Positions 30,527 to 37,315 of a DNA stretch of 54,048 nt are shown one piece after another. The translations under genes were made by a program, and so were the position numbers. Numbering within the stretch: the first letter of the stretch is position 1; each line of letters opens with the position of its first letter. Source of the stretch: a virus; the IMG/VR virus record IMGVR_UViG_3300018719_000034, positions 1-54,048 of that record. One strand, given 5' to 3'. Under the pieces are notes generated by a model, which worked only from the letters and a program-made list of their open reading frames with translations, was not told where the DNA came from and searched no databases.

Positions 30527-32083
30527 TCAGCCCAGCACGAGCATCTGATAATCGGGCTTGCGCTCTTCGACGTGCGTGCCCGCAACGCTCTTCGCCATGG
30601 CAAGGGCAATCATGCCGTCGATACGTCCGCGGCTCTTAGCCTTGGTTAGTTTCCGGTTGCCCGCCGGATCCTGCTGAACCACGGCATTTGCGGCGCACAT
30701 CGTCAGAACCGGGTGGTTGCCGTGTGCGATCTTCCCGTTCAGGAGGTCGCTTTCCAGATCACGCAAGGCGGGGCTCATCGACTGGAAGCCCTGCCCAACC
30801 TCTACGAACTTCGCCAACTCGGCTTCGGTGAAGCCTGCCTTCTCGAGCCAGGGCTTGAGATGCCGCCAGTTCCAGCGGTCGAACCCGACCTTCTGCACGT
30901 TGTAGCGATCGAAAAAGCGCCGCAGATGTCCGGCGACGAACTCATATTCGATGCTCTTAGCGCCCGGGATGGCTTCAAGGTGCCCTTGGTCAGCCCAGAC
31001 ATCGTAAGGCACCCGGTCCTGCCGCGACCGCTCCCGCAGGCCTTCGCCCGGGAGCCAGAATGTTGGCTTCACGTTCCAGATGCCGTTGACCGGCGCCATG
31101 GGCACAAAAGCCGTAAGGTCGTTCACCTCTGAGAGATCGAGGCCCGCATAGACCGGCAGATCCCCGAAGTCGTCTATCACGTCGTCGCCGTTCGCCACCC
31201 AGATCGCCCGCGAGATGAAGGGGTTGTTCATCTCCACGCGCTGGTTCAGCACGAGGTTGCGATATTCCGCCTCTCGCGAAGGCATCCGGCGCGCATCCTC
31301 GGCCATGGCGAGGACTTCGCGCTTGTTCATGAACACGTCGAAGGCAGGGTTCGCGGCCCTGATTGCCTTCTCACTGAACGGGTCGAGGTCTTCCGGTGCC
31401 GTGTCGAGACGCAGCACAGTCCGAGGATCGTGGCCGGCCTTCGCGTCATCGATCAGAAGCGACAGCAAGTCCGCCTCGGTCGGGGCCTGCGTCGAGATGA
31501 TGATCGAGAGCGGGTCCTCCTGCGCTGCGGTTGCCGTTTCCAGCGCCTCGTAAAGATCGAACTTCGGCCCCCTCACCTGCCCGAGCTCGTCGTGAATGTT
31601 CAGGACGGGCGAAAGTCCGTAAGCCGTGGAGGCTTCTGCCGAGAGCGCCCGGTAGACTGACCCAAGCTCTGGACAGACAAGCTGCTTGCCGGAGTCCTTG
31701 ATTGCCACATAGGCGGACAGCCTTTCCGACATGCGAACCATCTTCGACGCCAGGGCGAAGAGGATGGCCGCCTGATCGCGCGACTGAGCGCCCGAATAGA
31801 TCTGCGAGTTAGGCCGCGCCTCCGGTCCGCACAGGTGCAAAAGCACGATCATGGCGGACTCGGTTGTCTTGGCGTTCTTACGGCCCCGGGAAATGATCGC
31901 TCGGCGGGTGCCGTGCGGGTTGTCGTAGATCGCCCGGAAGTCCTCCTTCATGTATTCGGTCATCTTGAGAGGCTGACCGACGAACTTGCCTTCAGGGATC
32001 CGGATATTCTCTTCGCACCACCGAATGTTTCGCTCGGCTCGCGTCTCTGGGCGGTCCTTCTTCCTGCGCTTTACGCTTCCCAT
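30527..32083 (-). CDS. terL: Terminase large subunit
   Basis: The 518-residue product contains a Walker A-like loop SRGRKNAKTTESAM (about residue 65), Walker B VLNIHDE (about 160), coupling motif IIISTQAPTEAD, and the RNaseH-like nuclease with Asp residues in YAGLDLSEVNDLTAF, FDRWNW and GRIDGMIALAMA. It cuts and pumps DNA into the prohead using ATP. It belongs to the HK97-type (Terminase_1) branch. Its start overlaps the small-subunit gene by 13 bases. Confidence 0.95.
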   Translation of the reverse strand: MGSVKRRKKDRPETRAERNIRWCEENIRIPEGKFVGQPLKMTEYMKEDFRAIYDNPHGTRRAIISRGRKNAKTTESAMIVLLHLCGPEARPNSQIYSGAQSRDQAAILFALASKMVRMSERLSAYVAIKDSGKQLVCPELGSVYRALSAEASTAYGLSPVLNIHDELGQVRGPKFDLYEALETATAAQEDPLSIIISTQAPTEADLLSLLIDDAKAGHDPRTVLRLDTAPEDLDPFSEKAIRAANPAFDVFMNKREVLAMAEDARRMPSREAEYRNLVLNQRVEMNNPFISRAIWVANGDDVIDDFGDLPVYAGLDLSEVNDLTAFVPMAPVNGIWNVKPTFWLPGEGLRERSRQDRVPYDVWADQGHLEAIPGAKSIEYEFVAGHLRRFFDRYNVQKVGFDRWNWRHLKPWLEKAGFTEAELAKFVEVGQGFQSMSPALRDLESDLLNGKIAHGNHPVLTMCAANAVVQQDPAGNRKLTKAKSRGRIDGMIALAMAKSVAGTHVEERKPDYQMLVLG

Positions 32084-32484
32084 GGCTTTTTGACTACGCT
32101 CGGCTTGCGCGCCTGCTCGGCCCGAACCGTCGCCTGCTGAGAGATCCGCATCCGGGTTGCGAGCGACGAGATCGCCCGACCTTCCCGTTCCTGCATCTTC
32201 AGAAGACGGTCATAGTTCTCCACGTCGAAATCGGGGGACTTCTCCAGGTCGGCGATGAGTTGAGCCACCCTCCGGGCAGCAACGACATGCCGACAATACT
32301 GGGCGAGCATGCCGTGAGTTTCGCGCGGAAACCAATCGGCCGGCATTCGATTAACGACCGCCCACCATTCTTCCGCCTGTTCGTCCGTCAGATCATACGG
32401 AGCGTCCGGGCGCTGAACCGTCTCCACTGCGACTGCCGCCGGGACGGCCAGCGATGCCGCTGACTTGCGTCCTCGCGTAGCCAT
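32071..32484 (-). CDS. terS: Terminase small subunit (P27-like)
   Basis: The 137-residue product (MATRGRKSAASLAVPAA, then YDLTDEQAEEWWAVVNRMPADWFPRETHGMLAQYCRHVVAARRVAQLIADLE) is a P27-type small terminase. The LLKMQEREGRAISSLATRMRIS segment at about residues 93-115 is the oligomerisation/HTH region. It recognises the packaging site on phage DNA. It precedes and overlaps terL; the upstream 90 bases contain a C8/G4 run that could be part of cos or pac but cannot be assigned. Confidence 0.85.
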   Translation of the reverse strand: MATRGRKSAASLAVPAAVAVETVQRPDAPYDLTDEQAEEWWAVVNRMPADWFPRETHGMLAQYCRHVVAARRVAQLIADLEKSPDFDVENYDRLLKMQEREGRAISSLATRMRISQQATVRAEQARKPSVVKKPWEA

Positions 32485-32582
32485 GTCGTGAAACCTTTTT
32501 TCTACAGGTTTTGGAAAGGAAGAGTTCGCCCGCCGGTCCTAGGCGGAATGGCTCTGAGGTCTCAGATACCCCCCCCGGGGCA

Positions 32583-32774
32583 TCACTCGGGCCTGACCAC
32601 CTCGAACTCGTGAATGTCGCGGTAGTCCTTGTTCACCTCGAGCCGCGCAGCGCCTGTGTTCTCATCGGTGCATGCCGCAAGGGCAGCTTCCTTCGTGTCA
32701 TAGACGCCATTGAGTTCCCACGCATGTGGGCCTTGTTCAGGGAGCAGACGGCACACAACCCAGACTTCCTTCAT
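32583..32774 (-). CDS. 63-residue hypothetical phage protein
   Basis: The product (MKEVWVVCRLLPEQGPHAWELNGVYDTKEAALAACTDENTGAARLEVNKDYRD) looks like a small beta-alpha-beta domain. Proteins with the 'VWVV....E.....W...GVydtkeaA..aC' layout are common phage hypotheticals. ATG 32774 has AGAGGAAGCAGC upstream and overlaps the preceding stop. It ends just upstream of the terminase genes. Confidence 0.7.
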   Translation of the reverse strand: MKEVWVVCRLLPEQGPHAWELNGVYDTKEAALAACTDENTGAARLEVNKDYRDIHEFEVVRPE

Positions 32775-32992
32775 GCTGCTTCCTCTGCCTTGCTCACGAC
32801 AGCCAAGCGAGCGCCGTGGTCTAGGATAATCACGTCGCCTTCGCCTAAGCCCTTGCGTTCGAGGATGGGCTTTAGTCTGTCGCTGAGGCGACGAGCCATC
32901 TCATCTGTCAGGGCGCAATCGAACGTGATGACGAGCAGGTCATCCTTCTGAAGCTCAAGCCTCTCGACCTTGCCCTCTAGGATATCGGTCAT
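32771..32992 (-). CDS. 73-residue conserved phage protein, paralogue of 27964-28176
   Basis: ATG 32992 overlaps the preceding stop as ATGA with GAGGG nine bases upstream, better than ATG 33001. The product has VERLELQKDDLLVITFDCALTDEMARRLSDRLKPIL and DVIILDHGARLAVVSKAEEA, clearly the same small family as the protein at 27964. Function unknown. Confidence 0.7.
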   Translation of the reverse strand: MTDILEGKVERLELQKDDLLVITFDCALTDEMARRLSDRLKPILERKGLGEGDVIILDHGARLAVVSKAEEAA

Positions 32993-33486
32993 ATGGTGCA
33001 TCCCTCATGGTAGGTGCGCTTAGCATTGAGGTAGGCTGCCTGCGCTCGATCGACCGTATCGAACCGGCCTAAGTGCACCTTCTGGCTCCCGACTGTGATG
33101 TTGGCCTCATACTTCCTGCGCGAGGGGACATACGAGACGCCAAGGACGCCGGTGCTGTGGTTGTTCTTCCTTGCCCTGTGCTCGTTCTGGGCATTGATGG
33201 TGTGTGGCACGTCCCGCAGGTTGGTGATGCGGTTATTGGACCGGGTGCCATCGATGTGGTCTATCTGCCCCTCGGGCCATTCGCCGTAGTGGAGAAGCCA
33301 CACAAGGCGGTGCAGGTAGACGCGGCAGCCAGCGAAGACCACGCGAGAATAGCCATCGCCATTATCGTTCCTGACCGGGCCCGCTTCTCCGCGGGTGCTC
33401 TTGGCTCTGCGAGAAACGATGCCCGTCGTAGGGTCATACGAAAAAACCGCCCGTGCTTGGGCGGCTGTAATGTCTCGATATCCCAT
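32989..33486 (-). CDS. HNH endonuclease with AP2 DNA-binding domain
   Basis: The 165-residue product has an HNH core (LHRLVWLLHYGEWPEGQIDHIDGTRSNNRITNLRDV, about residues 58-93) followed by an AP2-like domain (GVLGVSYVPSRRKYEANITVGSQKVHLGRFDTVDRAQAAYLNAKRTYHEG). This combination is typical of freestanding phage homing endonucleases. It is embedded in the operon upstream of the terminase and overlaps its neighbour by ATGA. Confidence 0.9.
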   Translation of the reverse strand: MGYRDITAAQARAVFSYDPTTGIVSRRAKSTRGEAGPVRNDNGDGYSRVVFAGCRVYLHRLVWLLHYGEWPEGQIDHIDGTRSNNRITNLRDVPHTINAQNEHRARKNNHSTGVLGVSYVPSRRKYEANITVGSQKVHLGRFDTVDRAQAAYLNAKRTYHEGCTI

Positions 33487-33489
33487 TGG

Positions 33490-33831
33490 TCAGTTCTCTA
33501 AGGGCCAACCATCCGCGTCTACAGCCTGGAACCTGCCTCGCTCTTCCCTTTGCTTGTCCCTGTTATGGTGGGTCTCGCAAAGCGATTGAGTGTTCTCGTA
33601 CGAGAAGAACAAGGCGGCATCGCCTTTATGGGGCTTGATATGGTCCACGATCCAGGCCTTACCGACCCTTCCCTGCTCGGCACACATCCGGCACAGAGGC
33701 TCGTCTCTCAGTCTCTTGGACCTGATGGCGTACCAACGTTGGGTCTTGTACCAAGCACGCCACGGCTTCTCTGCCCTGCGCTTGGCGTCGTATTCCCTGT
33801 TGCGGGCTCTGTGGTCGAGGGGCTTGGGCAT
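33490..33831 (-). CDS. HNH endonuclease adjacent to terminase
   Basis: ATG 33831 overlaps the preceding stop (TGATG). The 113-residue product shows a zinc-binding HNH: LCRMCAEQGRVGKAWIVDHIKPHKGD, then YENTQSLCETHHNRDKQREERG. HNH proteins of this type next to terminase genes (HK97 gp74-like) stimulate terminase nicking at cos, so a packaging role is likely here, in contrast to the homing-type HNH next door. Confidence 0.85.
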   Translation of the reverse strand: MPKPLDHRARNREYDAKRRAEKPWRAWYKTQRWYAIRSKRLRDEPLCRMCAEQGRVGKAWIVDHIKPHKGDAALFFSYENTQSLCETHHNRDKQREERGRFQAVDADGWPLEN

Positions 33832-34019
33832 CACGCCGCCGATGGATTTGCCTTCTGATTGTGGGCCCGCAAACAGCGAGCAACGGACGACTGTTCCAAT
33901 TCCCGAAGCGCTTGCTCTATGCAAAGATAGTCATAGGAGCGGACATCGAGAACATCGCGCCCTTCGGCCTTAGCCCTCCGAACCCATGCGGAAGTTTCGT
34001 CACCGACCTCTGGTCTCAT
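33831..34019 (-). CDS. 62-residue hypothetical phage protein
   Basis: A small helical protein (MRPEVGDETSAWVRRAKAEGRDVLDVRSYDYLCIEQALRELEQSS) overlaps the next gene (TGATG) and its predecessor (ATGA), so it belongs to the same translationally coupled set. No motif is recognised. Confidence 0.6.
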   Translation of the reverse strand: MRPEVGDETSAWVRRAKAEGRDVLDVRSYDYLCIEQALRELEQSSVARCLRAHNQKANPSAA

Positions 34020-34225
34020 TGGCCGTCTCTCGACAGGAGAGCGGCATTAATGCGGAGACGGTCATCAATCCGAGCCAGAACATCGCTTAGTTCAGCCTGG
34101 GCCTTGTCGATGTCGTAGATCCTCAAAGCGTCTTGAACGCGCTTAAGATGGGCTGCCACGGCGCAAAGCATCGGGCTCTCGCCCATCTTCAAAGCGGCTT
34201 TGGCAGACTCGTCTAAGGTGATCAT
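34016..34225 (-). CDS. 69-residue hypothetical phage protein
   Basis: An all-helical protein (LDESAKAALKMGESPMLCAVAAHLKRVQDALRIYDIDKAQAELSDVLARIDDRLR) starts at 34225 with GAGAGGCACC upstream. It begins the tightly overlapped set leading to the terminase genes. Function unknown. Confidence 0.6.
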   Translation of the reverse strand: MITLDESAKAALKMGESPMLCAVAAHLKRVQDALRIYDIDKAQAELSDVLARIDDRLRINAALLSRDGQ

Positions 34226-34360
34226 GGTGCCTCTCGTTCAAAATGAGGAGCCATCCGGGGTGCGCGTCATAGAGAGGCGTGGACGGCTTTGTTAAGCGAC
34301 TTGTATAGAAAAGGCCCGGCTTCTATTCACATCCTAATCATGTGCATAGGGGCTTGGGCA

Positions 34361-34504
34361 TCATGCCAGCAACAGTTCCCGGCGCATTGCCTGCTGGCTA
34401 TCGAGATGGAGCATGAACACCTGCTTCTTGCGCATCTCGGATAGTTGCAATTCGGTTTGGTTTTCCCTGAGTGTCTGGGTGAGGAAGCGGCGCAACTGAT
34501 CCAT
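34361..34504 (-). CDS. 47-residue basic helical protein
   Basis: From ATG 34504 the frame gives MDQLRRFLTQTLRENQTELQLSEMRKKQVFMLHLDSQQAMRRELLLA, a regular amphipathic helix. It begins four bases after the stop of the 25-residue membrane peptide. Its own stop forms TGATG with an eight-codon frame MPKPLCT*, an echo of the HNH start at 33831 (see findings). Function unknown. Confidence 0.45.
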   Translation of the reverse strand: MDQLRRFLTQTLRENQTELQLSEMRKKQVFMLHLDSQQAMRRELLLA

Positions 34505-34508
34505 GGGA

Positions 34509-34586
34509 TTACCCGAACAGAGAGCCAAGGATGAAGCCCGCAGCGAACAGGCCAACTAGCAGAAGCACGATCACTTCAGAGGCCAT
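34509..34586 (-). CDS. 25-residue membrane peptide
   Basis: ATG 34586 follows GAGGTAGAGAG. The peptide MASEVIVLLLVGLFAAGFILG plus four residues is a single membrane span. Such micropeptides are frequent near phage late promoters. Function unknown. Confidence 0.5.
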   Translation of the reverse strand: MASEVIVLLLVGLFAAGFILGSLFG

Positions 34587-34590
34587 CTCT

Positions 34591-34704
34591 CTACCTCAGC
34601 CAGCCGTTTCGCTCGGCAATGGCCATCTGCACATAGATGCCGGGAGAAACCTCGACCATCACAGCCCCATCGAGTGTGCGGGTGTAACTTCTTCGCTTTG
34701 ACAT
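34591..34704 (-). CDS. 37-residue basic peptide
   Basis: The frame from ATG 34704 encodes MSKRRSYTRTLDGAVMVEVS, then PGIYVQMAIAERNGWLR. It directly follows a terminator and precedes the membrane peptide by four bases. No strong ribosome binding site is seen. Real but unknown, or chance. Confidence 0.4.
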   Translation of the reverse strand: MSKRRSYTRTLDGAVMVEVSPGIYVQMAIAERNGWLR

Positions 34705-34713
34705 TTGGGCATG

Positions 34714-34765
34714 AAAAAGCCCCTGTGCTCGCTTCGGGCAGAGTGCCGAAGGTACTGGCAGGGGC
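34714..34765 (-). terminator. Large terminator-like hairpin at the head of the late region
   Basis: On the minus strand GCCCCTG pairs with CAGGGGC around a structured loop (inner CTTCGGCA/TGCCCGAAG), followed by TTTTT. It separates the 35160-36277 gene pair from the late genes. Late transcription must start below it or pass it by antitermination. Confidence 0.7.
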
Positions 34766-34930
34766 GGGTCCTAGAAACGCTAACGCACTCAGGGTGAAAT
34801 CACCGCCGAGCGCTATGTGAAGATATAACTAGCGCATGAGCTATTCGGTTGCAAGTGAGAAGCGACAGGTTATCCCCATCGCCTCTCTGCTGGCATCAGC
34901 CGAGACCTAACTAGCCCTGCCAAAACAGAA

Positions 34931-35151
34931 CCCGCCAGAACCTACCTCACCTGCCCCGCCCTGCCTTTCCCCGACCGACCTAACCCTGCCTTGCCTGCCA
35001 TGCCTGCCTCGCCTTGCCTCACGCGACCGTACCTCGCCATCCCCGGCCTTGCCTCACCACACCTGCCCTGCCGTGCCTCACCGCAACAGACCTGAACTAA
35101 ACACGCCTTGCCTGCCCAACCGTACCTCACCCCACCTAACCCAACCACGCC
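34931..35151. repeat. Degenerate pentanucleotide repeat tract
   Basis: Over about 220 bases, CC recurs at intervals of almost exactly five bases with three variable bases between (units such as CTACC, TCACC, TGCCT, TTGCC). Uninterrupted five-base registers run at about 35028-35068, 35072-35117 and 35121-35151, with single-base phase changes between. Read on the minus strand this is an AGG/GGN series resembling repeated Shine-Dalgarno cores. No repeat unit is conserved, so it is not a CRISPR array or simple microsatellite. The frame crossing it (34942-35244, minus) is a low-complexity artefact. Confidence 0.8.
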
Positions 35152-35159
35152 AATAGCCC

Positions 35160-35639
35160 TCATGCTGCCTTTTGCGGCTGCATGTTCTCGATAACAGCGA
35201 AGAGACGGGCGAACTCTACAAGTTCTGAATGCCTCTTGCGCCAATCCTGCAATTCCTTCCAGGCCTGTGCAAGGACCTGAGCCCGCAACTCGGCGTCAGA
35301 CATCGCGTGGACGACCGAAGTATATGAGCGGTCCTCATCACGCCGGACGTTGACGAACGCTCGGATTGGCTCCTTGCCTTGGTCTGTTTCGCCGTCGCCC
35401 ACCATCGTAATCATGCGGATGACATAGCCAGCCTGTGTGAGGCGGTACTGATGGGCGGCTTTCTTGTCGTTCCACTCAAAAGCAGGATGCAGCGGATTGT
35501 CTTTGTTCCGGGCCTCTTGAACCACATCCTCTTGCGTCAAACGCCCGTTGCGAGAGACGCGGATGCGTTCAAGCTCCTCACCAGCTGCTTGGGCGGGCAC
35601 CGGGACGCCCGCTTGTGGTTTCCAGAAGTAAGTTGTCAT
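35160..35639 (-). CDS. Conserved phage protein of unknown function beside the repeat tract
   Basis: The 159-residue product begins MTTYFWKPQAGVPVPAQAAGEELERIRVSRNGRLTQEDVVQEA, then KDNPLHPAFEWNDKKAAHQYRLTQAGYVIRMI and a helical end (SDAELRAQVLAQAWKELQDWRKRHSELVEFARLFAVIE). The 'HPAFEWdd..AAh.yRl.qA..lIR' block recurs in phage proteins of Rhizobiales that always follow a gene like 35642, but no activity is known to me. Its stop codon lies nine bases from the pentanucleotide tract. It forms a pair with the next gene, two bases apart. Confidence 0.75.
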   Translation of the reverse strand: MTTYFWKPQAGVPVPAQAAGEELERIRVSRNGRLTQEDVVQEARNKDNPLHPAFEWNDKKAAHQYRLTQAGYVIRMITMVGDGETDQGKEPIRAFVNVRRDEDRSYTSVVHAMSDAELRAQVLAQAWKELQDWRKRHSELVEFARLFAVIENMQPQKAA

Positions 35640-35641
35640 GA

Positions 35642-36277
35642 TTACACCTCCACTCCACTAGCGACATGGAAACGGCCATAGACGCCATCGCGTTCAGGCC
35701 GCCACTCTCCAACACCGACCGCAAAACCGGCCGTCTGGAACAGGTTCACCACTTGAGCCGCCGACATGACGTTGGCGTTGTATTTGACCGTAAGAATTGC
35801 CGACCACGGGTCGAACTCGCCGCGATATCGAAGATCAGCCGTTCCCATGCCGACGCGGGCAATGTCCTCGCGCATGGACGGAGGGGGCCCTTTGATCTCC
35901 ACGAACTCGCCCTCGACGTGAAACGCCTGACGAGCTGCCACCTTCGTGATTGAGCCAATGGAGGTGCAGGCAGTCACAGCGGCAGCCTTGAAGGCCACGG
36001 CAGGGAAGCCAAAGCGGCCCTTTTGCACGTCCTCTTCGCTCGGCTGATCCGGCATGCCGTCGAGCCAATACATGCTTTCCACGAAGTCGCGCCAAGGGTC
36101 TTTGGCCTCACGGCCTGCCGACGCCTTCTTGGTCTGTTTGGCGAGCATCTGCTCACGAGCCTTCTTGGAGAAGGCATGAACGATCAGCGGGCTATCCCCG
36201 ACGATGGGAATTTCGATGGTCTTGATAGCCAGAGGAGGCAACTCGATAGCGACGCTGGAACTTGACTTAGCAACCAT
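35642..36277 (-). CDS. Conserved phage protein, possible RAMP/Cas7-like fold
   Basis: ATG 36277 follows AAAGGAGACCGTA, giving 211 residues. Recognisable blocks are IPIVGDSPLIVHAFSKKAREQMLAKQ (about 24-49), GFPAVAFKAAAVTAC (about 90-104), SMREDIARVGMGTADLRYR (about 131-150) and ILTVKYNANVMSAAQVVNLFQTAGFAVGVGEWRP followed by DGVYGRF. The last block reads as beta-alpha-beta ending in a glycine-rich loop, resembling RAMP proteins of CRISPR effector complexes. There is no cas gene or array here, so the similarity is a fold-level inference only. Members of this family occur in many phages, usually next to a partner like 35160. Confidence 0.75.
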   Translation of the reverse strand: MVAKSSSSVAIELPPLAIKTIEIPIVGDSPLIVHAFSKKAREQMLAKQTKKASAGREAKDPWRDFVESMYWLDGMPDQPSEEDVQKGRFGFPAVAFKAAAVTACTSIGSITKVAARQAFHVEGEFVEIKGPPPSMREDIARVGMGTADLRYRGEFDPWSAILTVKYNANVMSAAQVVNLFQTAGFAVGVGEWRPERDGVYGRFHVASGVEV

Positions 36278-36299
36278 TACGGTCTCCTTTCTCGACTTT

Positions 36300-36327
36300 G
36301 CGTTTACAAAACTAACCCTAGCGTTTA
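36300..36327. promoter_or_regulatory. Direct repeat in the divergent promoter of 36277 and 36407
   Basis: GCGTTTA occurs at 36300-36306 and 36321-36327, 21 bp (two helical turns) apart, in an AT-rich intergenic region that also holds a -10-like TATGAT (36326-36331). This is a candidate operator for the adjacent HTH protein. Confidence 0.5.
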
Positions 36328-36406
36328 TGATACTGTTCGTCAACCAAAAATAACCGAGGCGGTTAAAATGATTGCCCTGAGTAAGCGTCCTGTGTACGAA
36401 GCGGCT

Positions 36407-36643
36407 ATGATTACGCCCGCTCAAATCCGCGCTGCCCGTGCCCTGCTCGGCTGGAAACAGACCGACCTAGCGGAAGCCTCTGGCGTGTCCGAGATGAGCG
36501 TGAAGAATATCGAGCGCGGCGCGTCCGACCCTCGCATGAGCACCCTTCGGGCCTTGCAGGAGGCGTTCGAGGCTCATGGGGTGATCTTCCTTGAGCCGGG
36601 AACGAACCGGGAGGGCGGCCATGGGGTGCGCTTCAAAGGCTGA
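36407..36643 (+). CDS. XRE-family HTH regulator
   Basis: Starting at ATG 36407 the product is 78 residues, a length common for this family: MITPAQIRAARALLGWKQTDLAEASGVSEMSVKNIERGASDP is a complete five-helix XRE domain. The tail ALQEAFEAHGVIFLEPGTNREGGHGVRFKG is typical of its close relatives. The upstream 13 codons to 36368 are unlikely to be translated. It is divergent from the 36277-35160 pair and convergent with the NusG-like gene, so it probably represses the pair through the repeats at 36300. Confidence 0.85.
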   Translation: MITPAQIRAARALLGWKQTDLAEASGVSEMSVKNIERGASDPRMSTLRALQEAFEAHGVIFLEPGTNREGGHGVRFKG

Positions 36644-36646
36644 CCG

Positions 36647-37315
36647 CTACTCCGCCGCCTCCAGCCGCTGCAATTCCGTTGCCTTGATCTTCACCTTCGA
36701 TGCCCTGCCCATGATGTCGAGCACCACCTCCACCCTGCCCTTTGAGAGCATGGACACGACTTGTGCCTGAAGGTCTGCGAAGGCTCCGACAGTAAGCCGC
36801 ACGACCTCGCCAGGGTTGTACTGAGGGCCAACGTCCGGCAGGCGGGTGAAGTCGAACTCGCCGGCCAACTCCCGCTCAAGCAACCGCGTGAGCGGGCCTA
36901 CGGGCACCTCGACAGGCACCCCCTCGAAGCGGACCACCTTCTCGACACCGTCGACGCCCCGGAGATTGTAGAGATCCTGTCCGCCCTCATTCACGGGCCG
37001 CCCGTAATTCTTCAGACCAATGAACAAATATCTCGGGAACAAGGGCGACTCCCGGGCTTCCTTCTTGCGGGCGTGCACGACCCAGCGCTTGGTCTGTGGC
37101 AAGTAGGTCTGATACCCGGCACGACGGAGGCCGAGCTGCGCCCTCCTCTCGCACTTGGGATTGCAGACGACGACGAACCAGGTGAAGCCTTCGAAGGACT
37201 CCGGAGGCTCGTGGTTGATGGGCGGCACTTCCCGGAACTGAGATACCAGATCCGGGGCGAGCTGCATAAGCCCTTGGGCTTCGGCAGACAGTTGAAGGCG
37301 GGGGAGATTGGTCAT
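36647..37315 (-). CDS. NusG/RfaH-like transcription elongation factor
   Basis: ATG 37315 overlaps the methyltransferase stop as TAATG. The 222-residue product has an NGN domain (FEGFTWFVVVCNPKCERRAQLGLRRAGYQTYLPQTKRWVVHARKKEARESPLFPRYLFIGL, about residues 42-102) and a C-terminal KOW-type region (YNPGEVVRLTVGAFADLQAQVVSMLSKGRVEVVLDIMGR). NusG paralogues bind RNA polymerase and modulate termination. In a phage early operon this one could let polymerase pass the terminators at 44041 and 34714. Confidence 0.85.
   Translation of the reverse strand: MTNLPRLQLSAEAQGLMQLAPDLVSQFREVPPINHEPPESFEGFTWFVVVCNPKCERRAQLGLRRAGYQTYLPQTKRWVVHARKKEARESPLFPRYLFIGLKNYGRPVNEGGQDLYNLRGVDGVEKVVRFEGVPVEVPVGPLTRLLERELAGEFDFTRLPDVGPQYNPGEVVRLTVGAFADLQAQVVSMLSKGRVEVVLDIMGRASKVKIKATELQRLEAAE

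Noticed and set aside
32490-32582. cos or pac site upstream of the small terminase
   Set aside because: Only a C8/G4 run is visible; without relatives or end mapping the site cannot be assigned.
34931-35151. Pentanucleotide tract as a CRISPR array or simple microsatellite
   Set aside because: There are no conserved repeats with unique spacers and no constant unit; only the CC spacing is kept. No cas gene is present.
34942-35244. Minus-strand ORF across the repeat tract
   Set aside because: Its composition is produced by the 5-bp periodicity (Gly/Arg/Ala/Lys pentads) and it overlaps the better-supported gene at 35160-35639.
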